A DNA stretch of 64,000 bases. Origin: an uncultured Lachnospiraceae bacterium. Its GTDB lineage: Bacteria > Bacillota > Clostridia > Lachnospirales > Lachnospiraceae. Below, in pieces: positions 51,401 through 59,349 of this stretch. The DNA is taken from positions 1-64,000 of the forward strand of contig CAJTTO010000022.1 of the NCBI GenBank assembly GCA_910579275.1, read 5' to 3'. How positions within the stretch are numbered: the first letter of the stretch is position 1; each line of letters opens with the position of its first letter. A model generated the notes under the pieces. The model worked only from the letters and a program-made list of their open reading frames with translations, searched no databases and was not told where the DNA came from. The translations under genes were made by a program, and so were the position numbers.

Positions 51401-51430
51401 GTAACAGGAAAACGAAGGCTGAACCGTTAC
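51401..51430 (+). repeat. Solo 30-bp hairpin repeat (diverged)
   Basis: GTAACAGGAAAACGAAGGCTGAACCGTTAC-type copy, 30 bases, four substitutions from the consensus. Flanking octamers no longer match. It lies 54 bases past the end of the pectin operon and could mark its transcript end. Confidence 0.75.
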
Positions 51431-51484
51431 GGATTTCCTTCATACTTTTGAATATAAAACCGATACGTAGGAATTTATTTCTTT

Positions 51485-52321
51485 TTAGGCGTTCTGATAT
51501 AACTCCTTGATATAGTTTAGTGCCGCCACTGCATTGTCCGGCTTTGTATTTTCAAGTGTGGCATGCATGTACGGCTTTTCCTTTTTCATATATGGAATTA
51601 CACGTTCCCAATGGCACAGTCCCTGTCCGACGGGCACTGAAATCATTTTTCCGTCCTCTATGACAAAATCTTTTACATGAAGCACTGCCACATCTTTTCC
51701 CAGCAGTTCGACAGCCTCGTCCAGAATTTCGTCCTGTTTTTCATAATTATAAATTTCCAGCAGGTTCACAGGATCTAAGATAATCCGCAGATTAGGCGAA
51801 TTAATCTCGTCAAGAACACGCCTTGCGCGGACAGGATTGCACACAATATGCCGCACCACAGGCTCTATCGCCATAAGTACGCCCATCTGTTCGGCATACT
51901 CTACGACAGGACGCAAATTTTTGATAAACGTCTGCAGGGATTCCTCATTCCAGCAGGCTTCTTCAAATTTGTACGCAGTGTTTGGCGCACCTGTCTCCGT
52001 ACCGACTACCCCTGCACCCAGATGTGCCGAAAACCGGATATTTGCCATATATTTATCTTGAATCTGCCTTAACTGTGCTGCATCCGGATTTGCAAGATTC
52101 AGATAACAGCCAAGCACTGCACAGTCAAGTTCATTCTTGTCAAACAGTCTCTTTAAGTACATGGCATATCCCGGCGTAAGCGCAGACGGTGCCACGGAAT
52201 TCTCACTGATAACCTTCGAAAGTGCCACATGCGCACATGTAAATCCCTGTTCCTTTACTATTCTTAGGCGCTCCTCTATCGGTGCCTGCACTGCATCATG
52301 TAATCGAATACCAAACTGCAT
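51485..52321 (-). CDS. Sugar phosphate isomerase/epimerase-type TIM-barrel protein
   Basis: A 278-aa protein of the xylose-isomerase-like TIM barrel superfamily. Metal-ligand-like residues are seen in LMAIEPVVRHIV (Glu, about residue 152), IILDPVNLLEI (Asp, about 185), VLHVKDFV (His and Asp) and HATLENTKPD (Glu near the C-terminus). Substrate is not predictable, but it is the last gene of the pectin cluster, 12 bases after the pectinesterase gene, so it may isomerise a uronate or a derived keto sugar (inference). AGGAGGACAAAGAA precedes the ATG. Confidence 0.8.
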   Translation of the reverse strand: MQFGIRLHDAVQAPIEERLRIVKEQGFTCAHVALSKVISENSVAPSALTPGYAMYLKRLFDKNELDCAVLGCYLNLANPDAAQLRQIQDKYMANIRFSAHLGAGVVGTETGAPNTAYKFEEACWNEESLQTFIKNLRPVVEYAEQMGVLMAIEPVVRHIVCNPVRARRVLDEINSPNLRIILDPVNLLEIYNYEKQDEILDEAVELLGKDVAVLHVKDFVIEDGKMISVPVGQGLCHWERVIPYMKKEKPYMHATLENTKPDNAVAALNYIKELYQNA

Positions 52322-52333
52322 TTCTTTGTCCTC

Positions 52334-53290
52334 CTAAAACCCAATGACATTTTCACGCGTGTACACAGCGGCTTCTTCCTCGCTGAGCATCTTTACAAAC
52401 GGGGCACGTTCTGTTCCGGCGCCGGCGCCATAGTTGCCATACTCGGCAAAAAACATGGTATTCCACGCCTCTTTGTTGTCCCAGTCATGCCATCCCTCCC
52501 TGCGTATATGTGCACCAATTTCCGAACGGATAATGACACATTTAGCATGGTTTCTCCATGGTCTCCCCAGATAAGCGCTCTCGTCGGGACAATCGCTTGT
52601 AAAGCGGCACTTATGAAAGACATAACCAAATTCTTGTCCTTCGTAAGTCGAAGGAGCAGTCACATATCCGCTTATTTCTCCTTTTCTCTTTTTCATAAAC
52701 AATTCGCAGTTGTCAAAATAAGCAATGGCACTGCCAAATATAAAGTCAACGTTTCCTGCAATATAGCAGTTCTGATACAGGTGTCTGCCAACCCGTCTGG
52801 GCGCAAATTCTTTTGGCCCCTTGAAACCGCCTGCCTGTTTTTCTTTCTTGGGCAGCGGTGCCGTGAAAAGTGTATCCTGATGACCGTCAAAGCGGCAGTT
52901 TTCAAACACCAAGTGGTCGCCGTCCGCATATACCGCAAGAGCCTGCCCGACTTTAAATCCCTGTCCCGCCTCATTGCAGAAAGAAATGTTGCAGGCATAA
53001 AAATAATCTGCGTCAATAAAGACACTCTGTGTACGAAACGTTCCCCGCTTGTCCCCCTCCGGCATAAAATCCAATGCCCCATCCGAGTAGGTAATTTTCG
53101 TCTGCTCCGCATCCGTTCCGATAAAAGAAACATGATTCTGTTTTATCTCAAGGCGCTCTTTGTAAGTGCCCGGCGCAATATGTATGACAATCTCCATATT
53201 CTGAAACTGTCTGGCCGCATCCAGCGCTTCGCTTATTTTGGCAAATACCTGACCTTGGCCAGCGCCAACATACAGTTCTTTTCTTTCCAT
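52334..53290 (-). CDS. Pectinesterase (CE8), intracellular
   Basis: Removes methyl esters from galacturonate units. The 318-aa parallel beta-helix protein has all CE8 landmarks: GHQDTLFTAP (Gln138-Asp139), GNVDFIFGSAIAYF with the nucleophile Asp182, and YLGRPWRNHAK with Arg243. There is no signal peptide, so it should act in the cytoplasm on imported methylated oligogalacturonides. GAGGAAGC precedes the ATG. It lies three bases after the GH105 gene and 12 before the epimerase-type gene in one operon. Confidence 0.92.
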   Translation of the reverse strand: MERKELYVGAGQGQVFAKISEALDAARQFQNMEIVIHIAPGTYKERLEIKQNHVSFIGTDAEQTKITYSDGALDFMPEGDKRGTFRTQSVFIDADYFYACNISFCNEAGQGFKVGQALAVYADGDHLVFENCRFDGHQDTLFTAPLPKKEKQAGGFKGPKEFAPRRVGRHLYQNCYIAGNVDFIFGSAIAYFDNCELFMKKRKGEISGYVTAPSTYEGQEFGYVFHKCRFTSDCPDESAYLGRPWRNHAKCVIIRSEIGAHIRREGWHDWDNKEAWNTMFFAEYGNYGAGAGTERAPFVKMLSEEEAAVYTRENVIGF

Positions 53291-53293
53291 AAA

Positions 53294-54430
53294 TTATGCT
53301 TCCTCAATTCTTAGCATTTCTGCATAAGCCAGCAGAAATGGCGCTGTTCCTTTTGCATCATCTTTCACGACCGGTTCCGACATGTAGTACTCATATGTTC
53401 CGTCGCGTCTTGTGTTGTCAGCAGGTCCTAACCCTGCTACCAGACAGATACCGCCAAGACTCATCTCCCCCTCCACAGTCGACAAATATTTGTCACAGAT
53501 TCCATTGAAAGCCCTTACACCATGTTCCCTGTATTCTTTAGGAAGATATCCCAGACGGGCGCCTTTCATCAGACAGTATGCCATAATAGCGCTTCCGCTA
53601 GTCTCAAGATAATTTTTCTCCCTGTCGGGATAATTTGGCACCTGGTACCACATTCCCTCCGGAGACTGGAATTTGAGCATGGAATCAATCAGCTCCCTGT
53701 ACATTGTGAGCAGATGGTTGTAATCCGGATAGTCCGGATCCGCCAGCGTCAGCGAGTCCAAAAGCGCCATGGAAAACCAACCGAGTGCCCGCAGCCAGAA
53801 ATTCTGCGAAAGTCCGGTCTCCTTGTCAGCCCAGAACATAAGCCTCTCCGAGTCATATGCATGATAGTAAAGCCCTGTTGCAGGATCCTTCTGATTCTTC
53901 TCCACATTAAAAAACTGTGTAAAAATATCCTTGTAATTCTTCTTGTCATGAAACCGATTTTCATATTCCAGATAATAAGGCTGCGCCATATACAGACCGT
54001 CAAGCCATACCTGATGCGGATAAATCTTTTTATGCCAGAAATTTCCCTCTTTTGTGCGCGGCATCTCAAGTATCTGCTGATAGATTTTTGCCGTCGCTTT
54101 CGCGTACTTTTCCTTTCCGGTCAGATCATAGAGCGTAAAAAGATTTTTGCCCTCATTAATATTGTCCAGATTCAGTTCATCCTTGCTGTAGCCGATAATC
54201 GTACCGTCCTCCTGAATCCTGTGGTCAATATACTTTTCTGCAAAATCAAAATATTTGTCATTCTCCGTAACCTTGTAAAGTTCCAGAAGCGCCATTATCA
54301 TACATCCGTCAATGTAGTCCCATGAAGCCTTTTTTCCTGCCCTTATCTTTTCGATGTTCCACACCGGTTCATCCAATGTACTTCTATCAATCAGTTCATT
54401 CACGTATTTTTCTACAATTTCAATCGCCAT
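53294..54430 (-). CDS. Unsaturated rhamnogalacturonyl/glucuronyl hydrolase (GH105)
   Basis: A 378-aa (alpha/alpha)6-barrel hydrolase of the YteR/YesR type, which removes the 4,5-unsaturated uronic residue left by pectin lyases. DYIDGCMIMALLELYK (Asp41) and VWLDGLYMAQPYYLEYE (Asp144, matching YteR's catalytic Asp143) are visible, as is QNFWLRALGWFSMALLD. No signal peptide. AAGGAGTGGCTGACC precedes the ATG. It needs unsaturated substrates, so a lyase must exist elsewhere in the genome or community. It is the second gene of the pectin operon. Confidence 0.92.
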   Translation of the reverse strand: MAIEIVEKYVNELIDRSTLDEPVWNIEKIRAGKKASWDYIDGCMIMALLELYKVTENDKYFDFAEKYIDHRIQEDGTIIGYSKDELNLDNINEGKNLFTLYDLTGKEKYAKATAKIYQQILEMPRTKEGNFWHKKIYPHQVWLDGLYMAQPYYLEYENRFHDKKNYKDIFTQFFNVEKNQKDPATGLYYHAYDSERLMFWADKETGLSQNFWLRALGWFSMALLDSLTLADPDYPDYNHLLTMYRELIDSMLKFQSPEGMWYQVPNYPDREKNYLETSGSAIMAYCLMKGARLGYLPKEYREHGVRAFNGICDKYLSTVEGEMSLGGICLVAGLGPADNTRRDGTYEYYMSEPVVKDDAKGTAPFLLAYAEMLRIEEA

Positions 54431-54449
54431 GGTCAGCCACTCCTTTTCA

Positions 54450-56003
54450 TTAACTGATTAAATGATCTATTCCGTCACAAACGGCAGGCTCGCCGTTCTG
54501 TCCTGACACGGTCACGTTCTTCAGCACTAATGTCTCAATATTTCTGGCAAAAATACCCGTGTTGGTCTGTTTCTCCGCCCCATCCATCATTGCGGGAACA
54601 CCCGCAGTCGGATTTTCTGCAAATGAGAATTCCGCGTTTTCGAAAGTCACATGATGAATCTTTTGTTCCGGCAGACCATACATGTAGGAAGCAGCTGCAT
54701 GACAATTTGTCGCCTTGAGGTTTTTAAACAGAAAATCACCCAAGTAAGGAGTCCTCTCGTCCACGGGATGCGGTTCTTTTGACTGTACGTAATCGGAATG
54801 CCCGTCTGCATCGCAAAAATAAAAAGCATTCATGACAACAGGGGTCATAACATGATCCATAATAATATTTTCAAATCGAATGCCCGTCACAACAGCGTCC
54901 TTGCCGCGTCCACGTCTGGTCTTAATCCGAAGCCCGCGGTCTGTATGGAGAAACAGGCAGTTCTCAACATTCAGATTCCTCACGCCGCCTGCCATTTCGC
55001 TTCCGATTGTAATGGAGCCATGCCCGTCACGCATACAGCACTGCCGGATTGTGAGGTTTTCAGAAGGAGTCTTGTACTTTGCACCCATATAGATTTTGCC
55101 GGACTTAATGGCGATACAGTCATCCCCCACCGAGAAATAGACACCGATAATATCCACATTTTTACAGGACTCCGGATCGAGGCCGTCCGTATTTGGCGAG
55201 TCCTTGGGACCAAGCACTGAAATGCCGATAAACTTCAAATTCTCCGAAAAATAGGGGTGGATATTCCATGAAGGGCTGTTCTTTACCGTAATGCCGTGAA
55301 GAACAACATTTCTGCATTTGTTTAGGAAAATCATGCGCGGCCGCCATGCAATGCGTTTCACTTTCGGATTATCCCACCAGTTTTCCCGACTTGCGCAGCC
55401 GTCTATGCTGCCCTGCCCTGTAATCACGACATTCTCCACGTTGATTCCTGTCAGGATGCCAGCAAACATGTCAAGGGGATCGCCCTCCCATGTTCCAAGC
55501 AAATATTCCTTTTCCCTGTCAACGCACTCAATTTTTCCCGGAAGAATCGGAAATTTCGTCCTGTCTGTAAAGGCGGAAAGCGTGGCATCCTTCCCAATTT
55601 CCAAAACAAGGTCACTTTTTAGGAAAAGCGGATAAATCTTGTAGACGCCTGCCGGAATGAAAACTCTTCCACCCTTTGGACATGCATTGATGGCACACTG
55701 AATAAAATGTGTGTCGTCTGTCTCACCGTCGCCTTTGGCACCAAAATCCTTTACATTTAATGTAACATACTCGTCCTCTGTTGTGACCTTGAATATCCCA
55801 GACGCATCTGTGCCACATTTTATCTGCACGTCATATGTAGTTGACGGATTTAAACCGAACACAGTCGCAACATTCCTGTCACTGTGTTCCGCAAGGCTTC
55901 CGTTTACATAGATTTCATGTTCCTGTTCTGATGAAAAATATCCATTCTCCATGATTTCGACCACAAAACTTGTGGAAGTTTTATAAATTACATCAAATTT
56001 CAT
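54450..56003 (-). CDS. Polygalacturonase (GH28) with N-terminal FnIII-like domain
   Basis: Hydrolyses alpha-1,4 links between galacturonates. The 517-aa protein has an FnIII-like domain (about residues 1-78) and then a right-handed beta-helix with all GH28 motifs: SPNTDGLDPES (NTD 271-273), GDDCIAIKSG (DD 294-295), GHGSITIGSE (327-336) and RGLRIKTRRGRG (RIK 359-361). It begins KFDVIYKTSTSFVVEIMENG, without a signal peptide, suggesting an intracellular exo-type enzyme. The ATG at 56003 has GGAGGACGCG; the longer frame runs into the upstream hairpin. It is the first gene of the pectin operon. Confidence 0.93.
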   Translation of the reverse strand: MKFDVIYKTSTSFVVEIMENGYFSSEQEHEIYVNGSLAEHSDRNVATVFGLNPSTTYDVQIKCGTDASGIFKVTTEDEYVTLNVKDFGAKGDGETDDTHFIQCAINACPKGGRVFIPAGVYKIYPLFLKSDLVLEIGKDATLSAFTDRTKFPILPGKIECVDREKEYLLGTWEGDPLDMFAGILTGINVENVVITGQGSIDGCASRENWWDNPKVKRIAWRPRMIFLNKCRNVVLHGITVKNSPSWNIHPYFSENLKFIGISVLGPKDSPNTDGLDPESCKNVDIIGVYFSVGDDCIAIKSGKIYMGAKYKTPSENLTIRQCCMRDGHGSITIGSEMAGGVRNLNVENCLFLHTDRGLRIKTRRGRGKDAVVTGIRFENIIMDHVMTPVVMNAFYFCDADGHSDYVQSKEPHPVDERTPYLGDFLFKNLKATNCHAAASYMYGLPEQKIHHVTFENAEFSFAENPTAGVPAMMDGAEKQTNTGIFARNIETLVLKNVTVSGQNGEPAVCDGIDHLIS

Positions 56004-56021
56004 CGCGTCCTCCATTCCAGA

Positions 56022-56084
56022 AGGGCTATGGTGGTAACAGTTCCGTCTTCGGTTTCCTGTTCTTATGGCTGCCTCCATAGCCCT
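56022..56084. repeat. Compound hairpin: 30-bp repeat inside a 10-bp inverted repeat
   Basis: A diverged copy of the 30-bp repeat (56034-56062, GTAACAG to CTGTTC) lies inside perfect outer arms AGGGCTATGG (56022-56031) and CCATAGCCCT (56075-56084). Octamers flanking the inner repeat, CTATGGTG and TTATGGCT, agree at five of eight positions. It lies about 80 bases past the GH133 stop and just upstream of the GH28 start, so it may terminate one transcript or sit in the leader of the next. Confidence 0.65.
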
Positions 56085-56160
56085 GAATCATTGTCTATTT
56101 TCGTATCTAATACTAAAATAACATAAACGGACAAAAATTTCCACAAGAAAATGTAAGCTC

Positions 56161-58113
56161 TTACATATTTTTTTCATAATCGTAAACCGCCCTGAGCAGT
56201 TCCGCAACACTCCACGCCTGCGCATAGCATCCCCTTGACACAGTCGGCGTATCTCCGTCATATATTTCAGCGATCTGTGACACACATCCTTCCTTAAGCC
56301 ATGCGCCTAATGCATCCAGTCCAGATGCCAGTTCGTTTTTCATGCGTTCCTTTTGAGATACATCCTCACATTTACCGGCATAACGGATACAAGCCCTGTA
56401 GTATGCACCAAGCGGAAATGCCCAGACAGTCCCCTGATGATACGCCCTGTCCCGCTCCTCCATCGGTCCAATATAAATTTTATGGAAATCGGGGTCGGAT
56501 TTTACAAGCGTGCGCAGTCCGACTGTCGTATACAGCTCGTCCTTTACTTTCCTGATAACAAGGGCTTCCTTCTCGGCAGGCAGCATTGTAAACGGCATTG
56601 TCAGCGCCCAAATCTGGTTACACCGTATCTGGTTCTCATCTTTTCCACCCGACAAAACATCTTTTAAGCACTGTTCCTCCTCATTCCAGAATTTCTCCAG
56701 AAAAGATTCTTTTACTTTTGATGCCAGCTCCTGATATGCCGTGTCATGTGTCAGTTCGTACATTACCGTCAGCGCGCTGTACCAGTATGCATTGATTTCC
56801 ACAGGCTTTCCGTGTCTTGGTGTCGGCAGGAAGTCACCCACACGCACGTCCATCCATGTAAGCTGTTCCAACCCGGCTCCTGCCATAATCAGACCGTCAC
56901 TGTCCATTTTGATATGAAAATCCGTACCATTTTGGTAACCGCTAATAATCTGTTCAAGCACTGGGAGAATTTCATCCTTGAACGCATCATCCTTTGCATA
57001 TTGCATATATTCATACACTGAATTCACAAACAGCAGCGGAGCATCTGCCGAATTGTACATGGGATTCTCGCCACCCTCCGGAAACAGGTTGGGCAGAAGC
57101 CCGTTCTTCACATACTTTGCGAAAGTCCTGAGAATACTTTTGCATTCCGCAAACCGTCCTGTCACCATTGTAGCGCCTGCAAGCGCTATCATCGTATCGC
57201 GGCCCCAGTCCTCAAAAAATGGATATCCCGCAATAATACTCTTGCCATTTGTGGAATCACGTCTTACCACGTATGCATCCGCGCTCAGCAAAAGCTGTTT
57301 TCCAAGCTCTGATGACATTCCTGCCTGATTCAACAGCTGTTCCCTGCGTTCTTTGCGTTCCTCTACCAGTCTGTCAAATATCTCTCCCGCTTCAGCATTC
57401 GAGAAATCTTCCGTTCCAAAAATGACATATATGTCATTTTTATCCGTTATTTGTGTATTCATCCTGTGATTGATAAACGCATTTCCATATTCCTCACGGC
57501 CGTCGCGCGCATCCTGTGAAAAATGCATCATGCCGAACAACTCCGGCTCCTGTTCAGACAGCTCTATATTTGCAGCGACAGAAAGCATCTCCATCTCACC
57601 AAGCTTCGGAAGCTTTTGTCCCTCATCAAAAATCTCTTTTTTTGATGTAAGGCGCAGCAAGGGCATCAATTCCAGCGACACGCTTTTACCCGCGGGATTC
57701 TCTATCTCATATTTCAATGCTGTTACGTTTTTATCATGTGCCATCACAATCCTTTTCACAACTGTCACACCGTCAACCTGAAATGTCCATACAGGCGCAG
57801 CATCGTCAAAATCATCATAGACAAAGCTTTCCAGATACACAAAACCGGTATAGTCCTTTCCCGACTTCATGCGCTGAGACGTCAGAACATGCTCTTTGCC
57901 ATCAATTATCAGTTTTTCAAATATGTTTGTGACAAGATGCATTCTGACATTCGGCGCTCTCTTAGCAGACATCAAAAGCGCATGGTCGCCTCTTGCTGCC
58001 GCCCCTATGATGGACAGACTGCTGTACCCCCCCAGCCCATTCGTGAGCAGAAAACAGTTTTTTTCACCTTCTTCTAGCGCACTCCAATCCTTCTTATCAA
58101 ATTCAAACCGCAT
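56161..58113 (-). CDS. Glycogen debranching enzyme (GH133, amylo-alpha-1,6-glucosidase)
   Basis: A 650-aa protein with the bacterial/archaeal debranching layout: an N-terminal beta domain (about residues 1-215, FLLTNGLGGYSSLSIIGAA) and a C-terminal (alpha/alpha)6 domain. Conserved pieces are GYPFFEDWGRDTMIALAG (about 296-313), SADAPLLFVNSVYEYMQY and HQGTVWAFPLGAYYRACIRY. It releases branch-point glucose from limit dextrins in the cytoplasm. GGAGG precedes the ATG at 58113; the longer upstream frame has no support. It has its own promoter and is next to, but not clearly part of, the pectin operon. Confidence 0.9.
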   Translation of the reverse strand: MRFEFDKKDWSALEEGEKNCFLLTNGLGGYSSLSIIGAAARGDHALLMSAKRAPNVRMHLVTNIFEKLIIDGKEHVLTSQRMKSGKDYTGFVYLESFVYDDFDDAAPVWTFQVDGVTVVKRIVMAHDKNVTALKYEIENPAGKSVSLELMPLLRLTSKKEIFDEGQKLPKLGEMEMLSVAANIELSEQEPELFGMMHFSQDARDGREEYGNAFINHRMNTQITDKNDIYVIFGTEDFSNAEAGEIFDRLVEERKERREQLLNQAGMSSELGKQLLLSADAYVVRRDSTNGKSIIAGYPFFEDWGRDTMIALAGATMVTGRFAECKSILRTFAKYVKNGLLPNLFPEGGENPMYNSADAPLLFVNSVYEYMQYAKDDAFKDEILPVLEQIISGYQNGTDFHIKMDSDGLIMAGAGLEQLTWMDVRVGDFLPTPRHGKPVEINAYWYSALTVMYELTHDTAYQELASKVKESFLEKFWNEEEQCLKDVLSGGKDENQIRCNQIWALTMPFTMLPAEKEALVIRKVKDELYTTVGLRTLVKSDPDFHKIYIGPMEERDRAYHQGTVWAFPLGAYYRACIRYAGKCEDVSQKERMKNELASGLDALGAWLKEGCVSQIAEIYDGDTPTVSRGCYAQAWSVAELLRAVYDYEKNM

Positions 58114-58297
58114 ATCGTTCCTCCTAATTATGTGAATTTTTATTTCTGATTTTTTGTTTCTTGCTGCTCCGATCCAATGGCATCCATAAATCCATCCAAA
58201 AAATGGACAAATCCGCTGCCCAAATGGATTTCTGCCTACAGGCTTCCCAGTTTTTCGCGATATTGCCTGAAAATGCGGAGTCCTGTCCGTACAGTAT

Positions 58298-58326
58298 ATT
58301 TTACCATATACAATTTCTGCTAACAA
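58298..58326 (-). promoter_or_regulatory. Promoter of the GH133 gene
   Basis: TTGTTA (58326-58321) and TAAAAT (58303-58298) on the minus strand, 17 bases apart. The leader is about 180 bases. The interval 58114-58435 holds this and a divergent promoter; nothing else is recognised. Confidence 0.5.
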
Positions 58327-58337
58327 TGAATTTTTTC

Positions 58338-58366
58338 TTGAATCTACATATTAAATATGATATATT
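58338..58366 (+). promoter_or_regulatory. Promoter of the 135-aa membrane protein gene
   Basis: TTGAAT (58338-58343), a 17-base spacer and TATATT (58361-58366). The motif GTTACTGTTCACACAG follows directly at 58367-58382 and has an exact 16-base match (complement) at 11621-11636. Confidence 0.5.
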
Positions 58367-58435
58367 GTTACTGTTCACACAGAACTTATGTACCATTTAC
58401 CATATTCATCAGAAAACTGATAGACGGAGCAGCAT

Positions 58436-58843
58436 ATGAAAACGCTTGTACATAGCAAATTACTTTGCATTCTTTTAATGGTATCAATGTTTGCGCTGGG
58501 AATTTATTGTGAGGATGTTCACACAAATTCCTTTTTTTCATATGCCGGCGGAGAAACAGGCACTGCCTCGCTGCGTTCTGTACGCAGTGTCTCCGATACA
58601 GACAGCTACTGTGAAAAAAATTCGCTCGGCGCAATTGAACATTTTGTCTCAGTCCAGCATGCTGCGCGTAATCTGTCTGTCTCAAGACTCAGCCAGTTGT
58701 TCGTTCTGGCGTTGTTCCTTGTTGGAACATATCAGGTATCTTTCTCATTCCGCAATTCTTTTCTGCATACTGACGCATATGCAAACCAGTACCGGCAGAG
58801 AACGCTGGAATACATTCACCACAATGACGGTAAAAAATCATAG
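58436..58843 (+). CDS. Hypothetical membrane protein (135 aa)
   Basis: No family recognised. The product has an N-terminal hydrophobic stretch (LLCILLMVSMFALGIYC, about residues 9-25) that could be a signal or an anchor, a polar middle of about 55 residues, and a second hydrophobic segment (LFVLALFLVGTYQVSFSF, about 88-105), then a basic tail. The middle region would be outside the cell if both segments span. GGAGC precedes the ATG by seven bases. It has its own promoter and precedes two tiny membrane genes and an antiporter on the same strand; co-function is inference. A weak GCACG/CGTGC hairpin with seven T follows at about 58884. Confidence 0.6.
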   Translation: MKTLVHSKLLCILLMVSMFALGIYCEDVHTNSFFSYAGGETGTASLRSVRSVSDTDSYCEKNSLGAIEHFVSVQHAARNLSVSRLSQLFVLALFLVGTYQVSFSFRNSFLHTDAYANQYRQRTLEYIHHNDGKKS

Positions 58844-58954
58844 CTTCCATTATCTCACATGAATGGTTATTGAAGTGCACATACAGCACGTTTTTTTGCG
58901 TGCCTAAATTTGCATGTTTACTTGTGATTCATTATTAATGGAGGTTTTTTTCGT

Positions 58955-59101
58955 ATGCTTGAAAATATTATTTTTGGACTTATGGTTGTCGCTGCCCTAG
59001 GCGCCGCGGTATTTACCTGTATCTATGAAACCGGTGGATTCAAACGCAGTTCTGACAAAGAACAGCCGGAAAAACAGTCAGGTAATCAGAAAAGTGAATA
59101 A
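58955..59101 (+). CDS. Small membrane protein (48 aa) upstream of antiporter
   Basis: The frame encodes 48 residues: LENIIFGLMVVAALGAAVF as a single transmembrane helix, then a polar, charged tail (FKRSSDKEQPEKQSG). GGAGG lies nine bases before the ATG at 58955, the strongest evidence that it is translated. It is followed 24 bases later by another tiny membrane gene and then the K+/H+ antiporter. It resembles in style KdpF-like or antiporter-associated peptides, but no family is recognised. Confidence 0.65.
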   Translation: MLENIIFGLMVVAALGAAVFTCIYETGGFKRSSDKEQPEKQSGNQKSE

Positions 59102-59125
59102 TTTTAATTATTGGAGGAATTTGAG

Positions 59126-59269
59126 ATGAATATTTTATTATGGATTTTAATATTTATAGGAGGTGCTGTCGGGGCACTCTCCACACTGTACATTGTGGTA
59201 TCCCTTTTTGCTGTTATTTTTTATAAAATATACCGTTCTTTGCGCTACCATGTATCCATATATGACTAA
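59126..59269 (+). CDS. Small membrane protein (47 aa) upstream of antiporter
   Basis: A 47-residue product that is almost entirely hydrophobic (ILLWILIFIGGAVGALSTLY and onward to VSLFAVIFYK), probably one long or two short transmembrane helices, ending in a short basic and aromatic tail (RSLRYHVSIYD). GGAGG lies eight bases before the ATG. It starts 24 bases after the preceding tiny gene and ends 80 bases before the antiporter. Family unknown; a regulatory or assembly partner of the antiporter is a plausible inference. Confidence 0.65.
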   Translation: MNILLWILIFIGGAVGALSTLYIVVSLFAVIFYKIYRSLRYHVSIYD

Positions 59270-59349
59270 ATAATACTTGTAATCTTTGCTGATAAAGGTT
59301 AGGATAATTATAACTCGATACATTAGAATTTTTTAGAAAGGGTGGGGTT

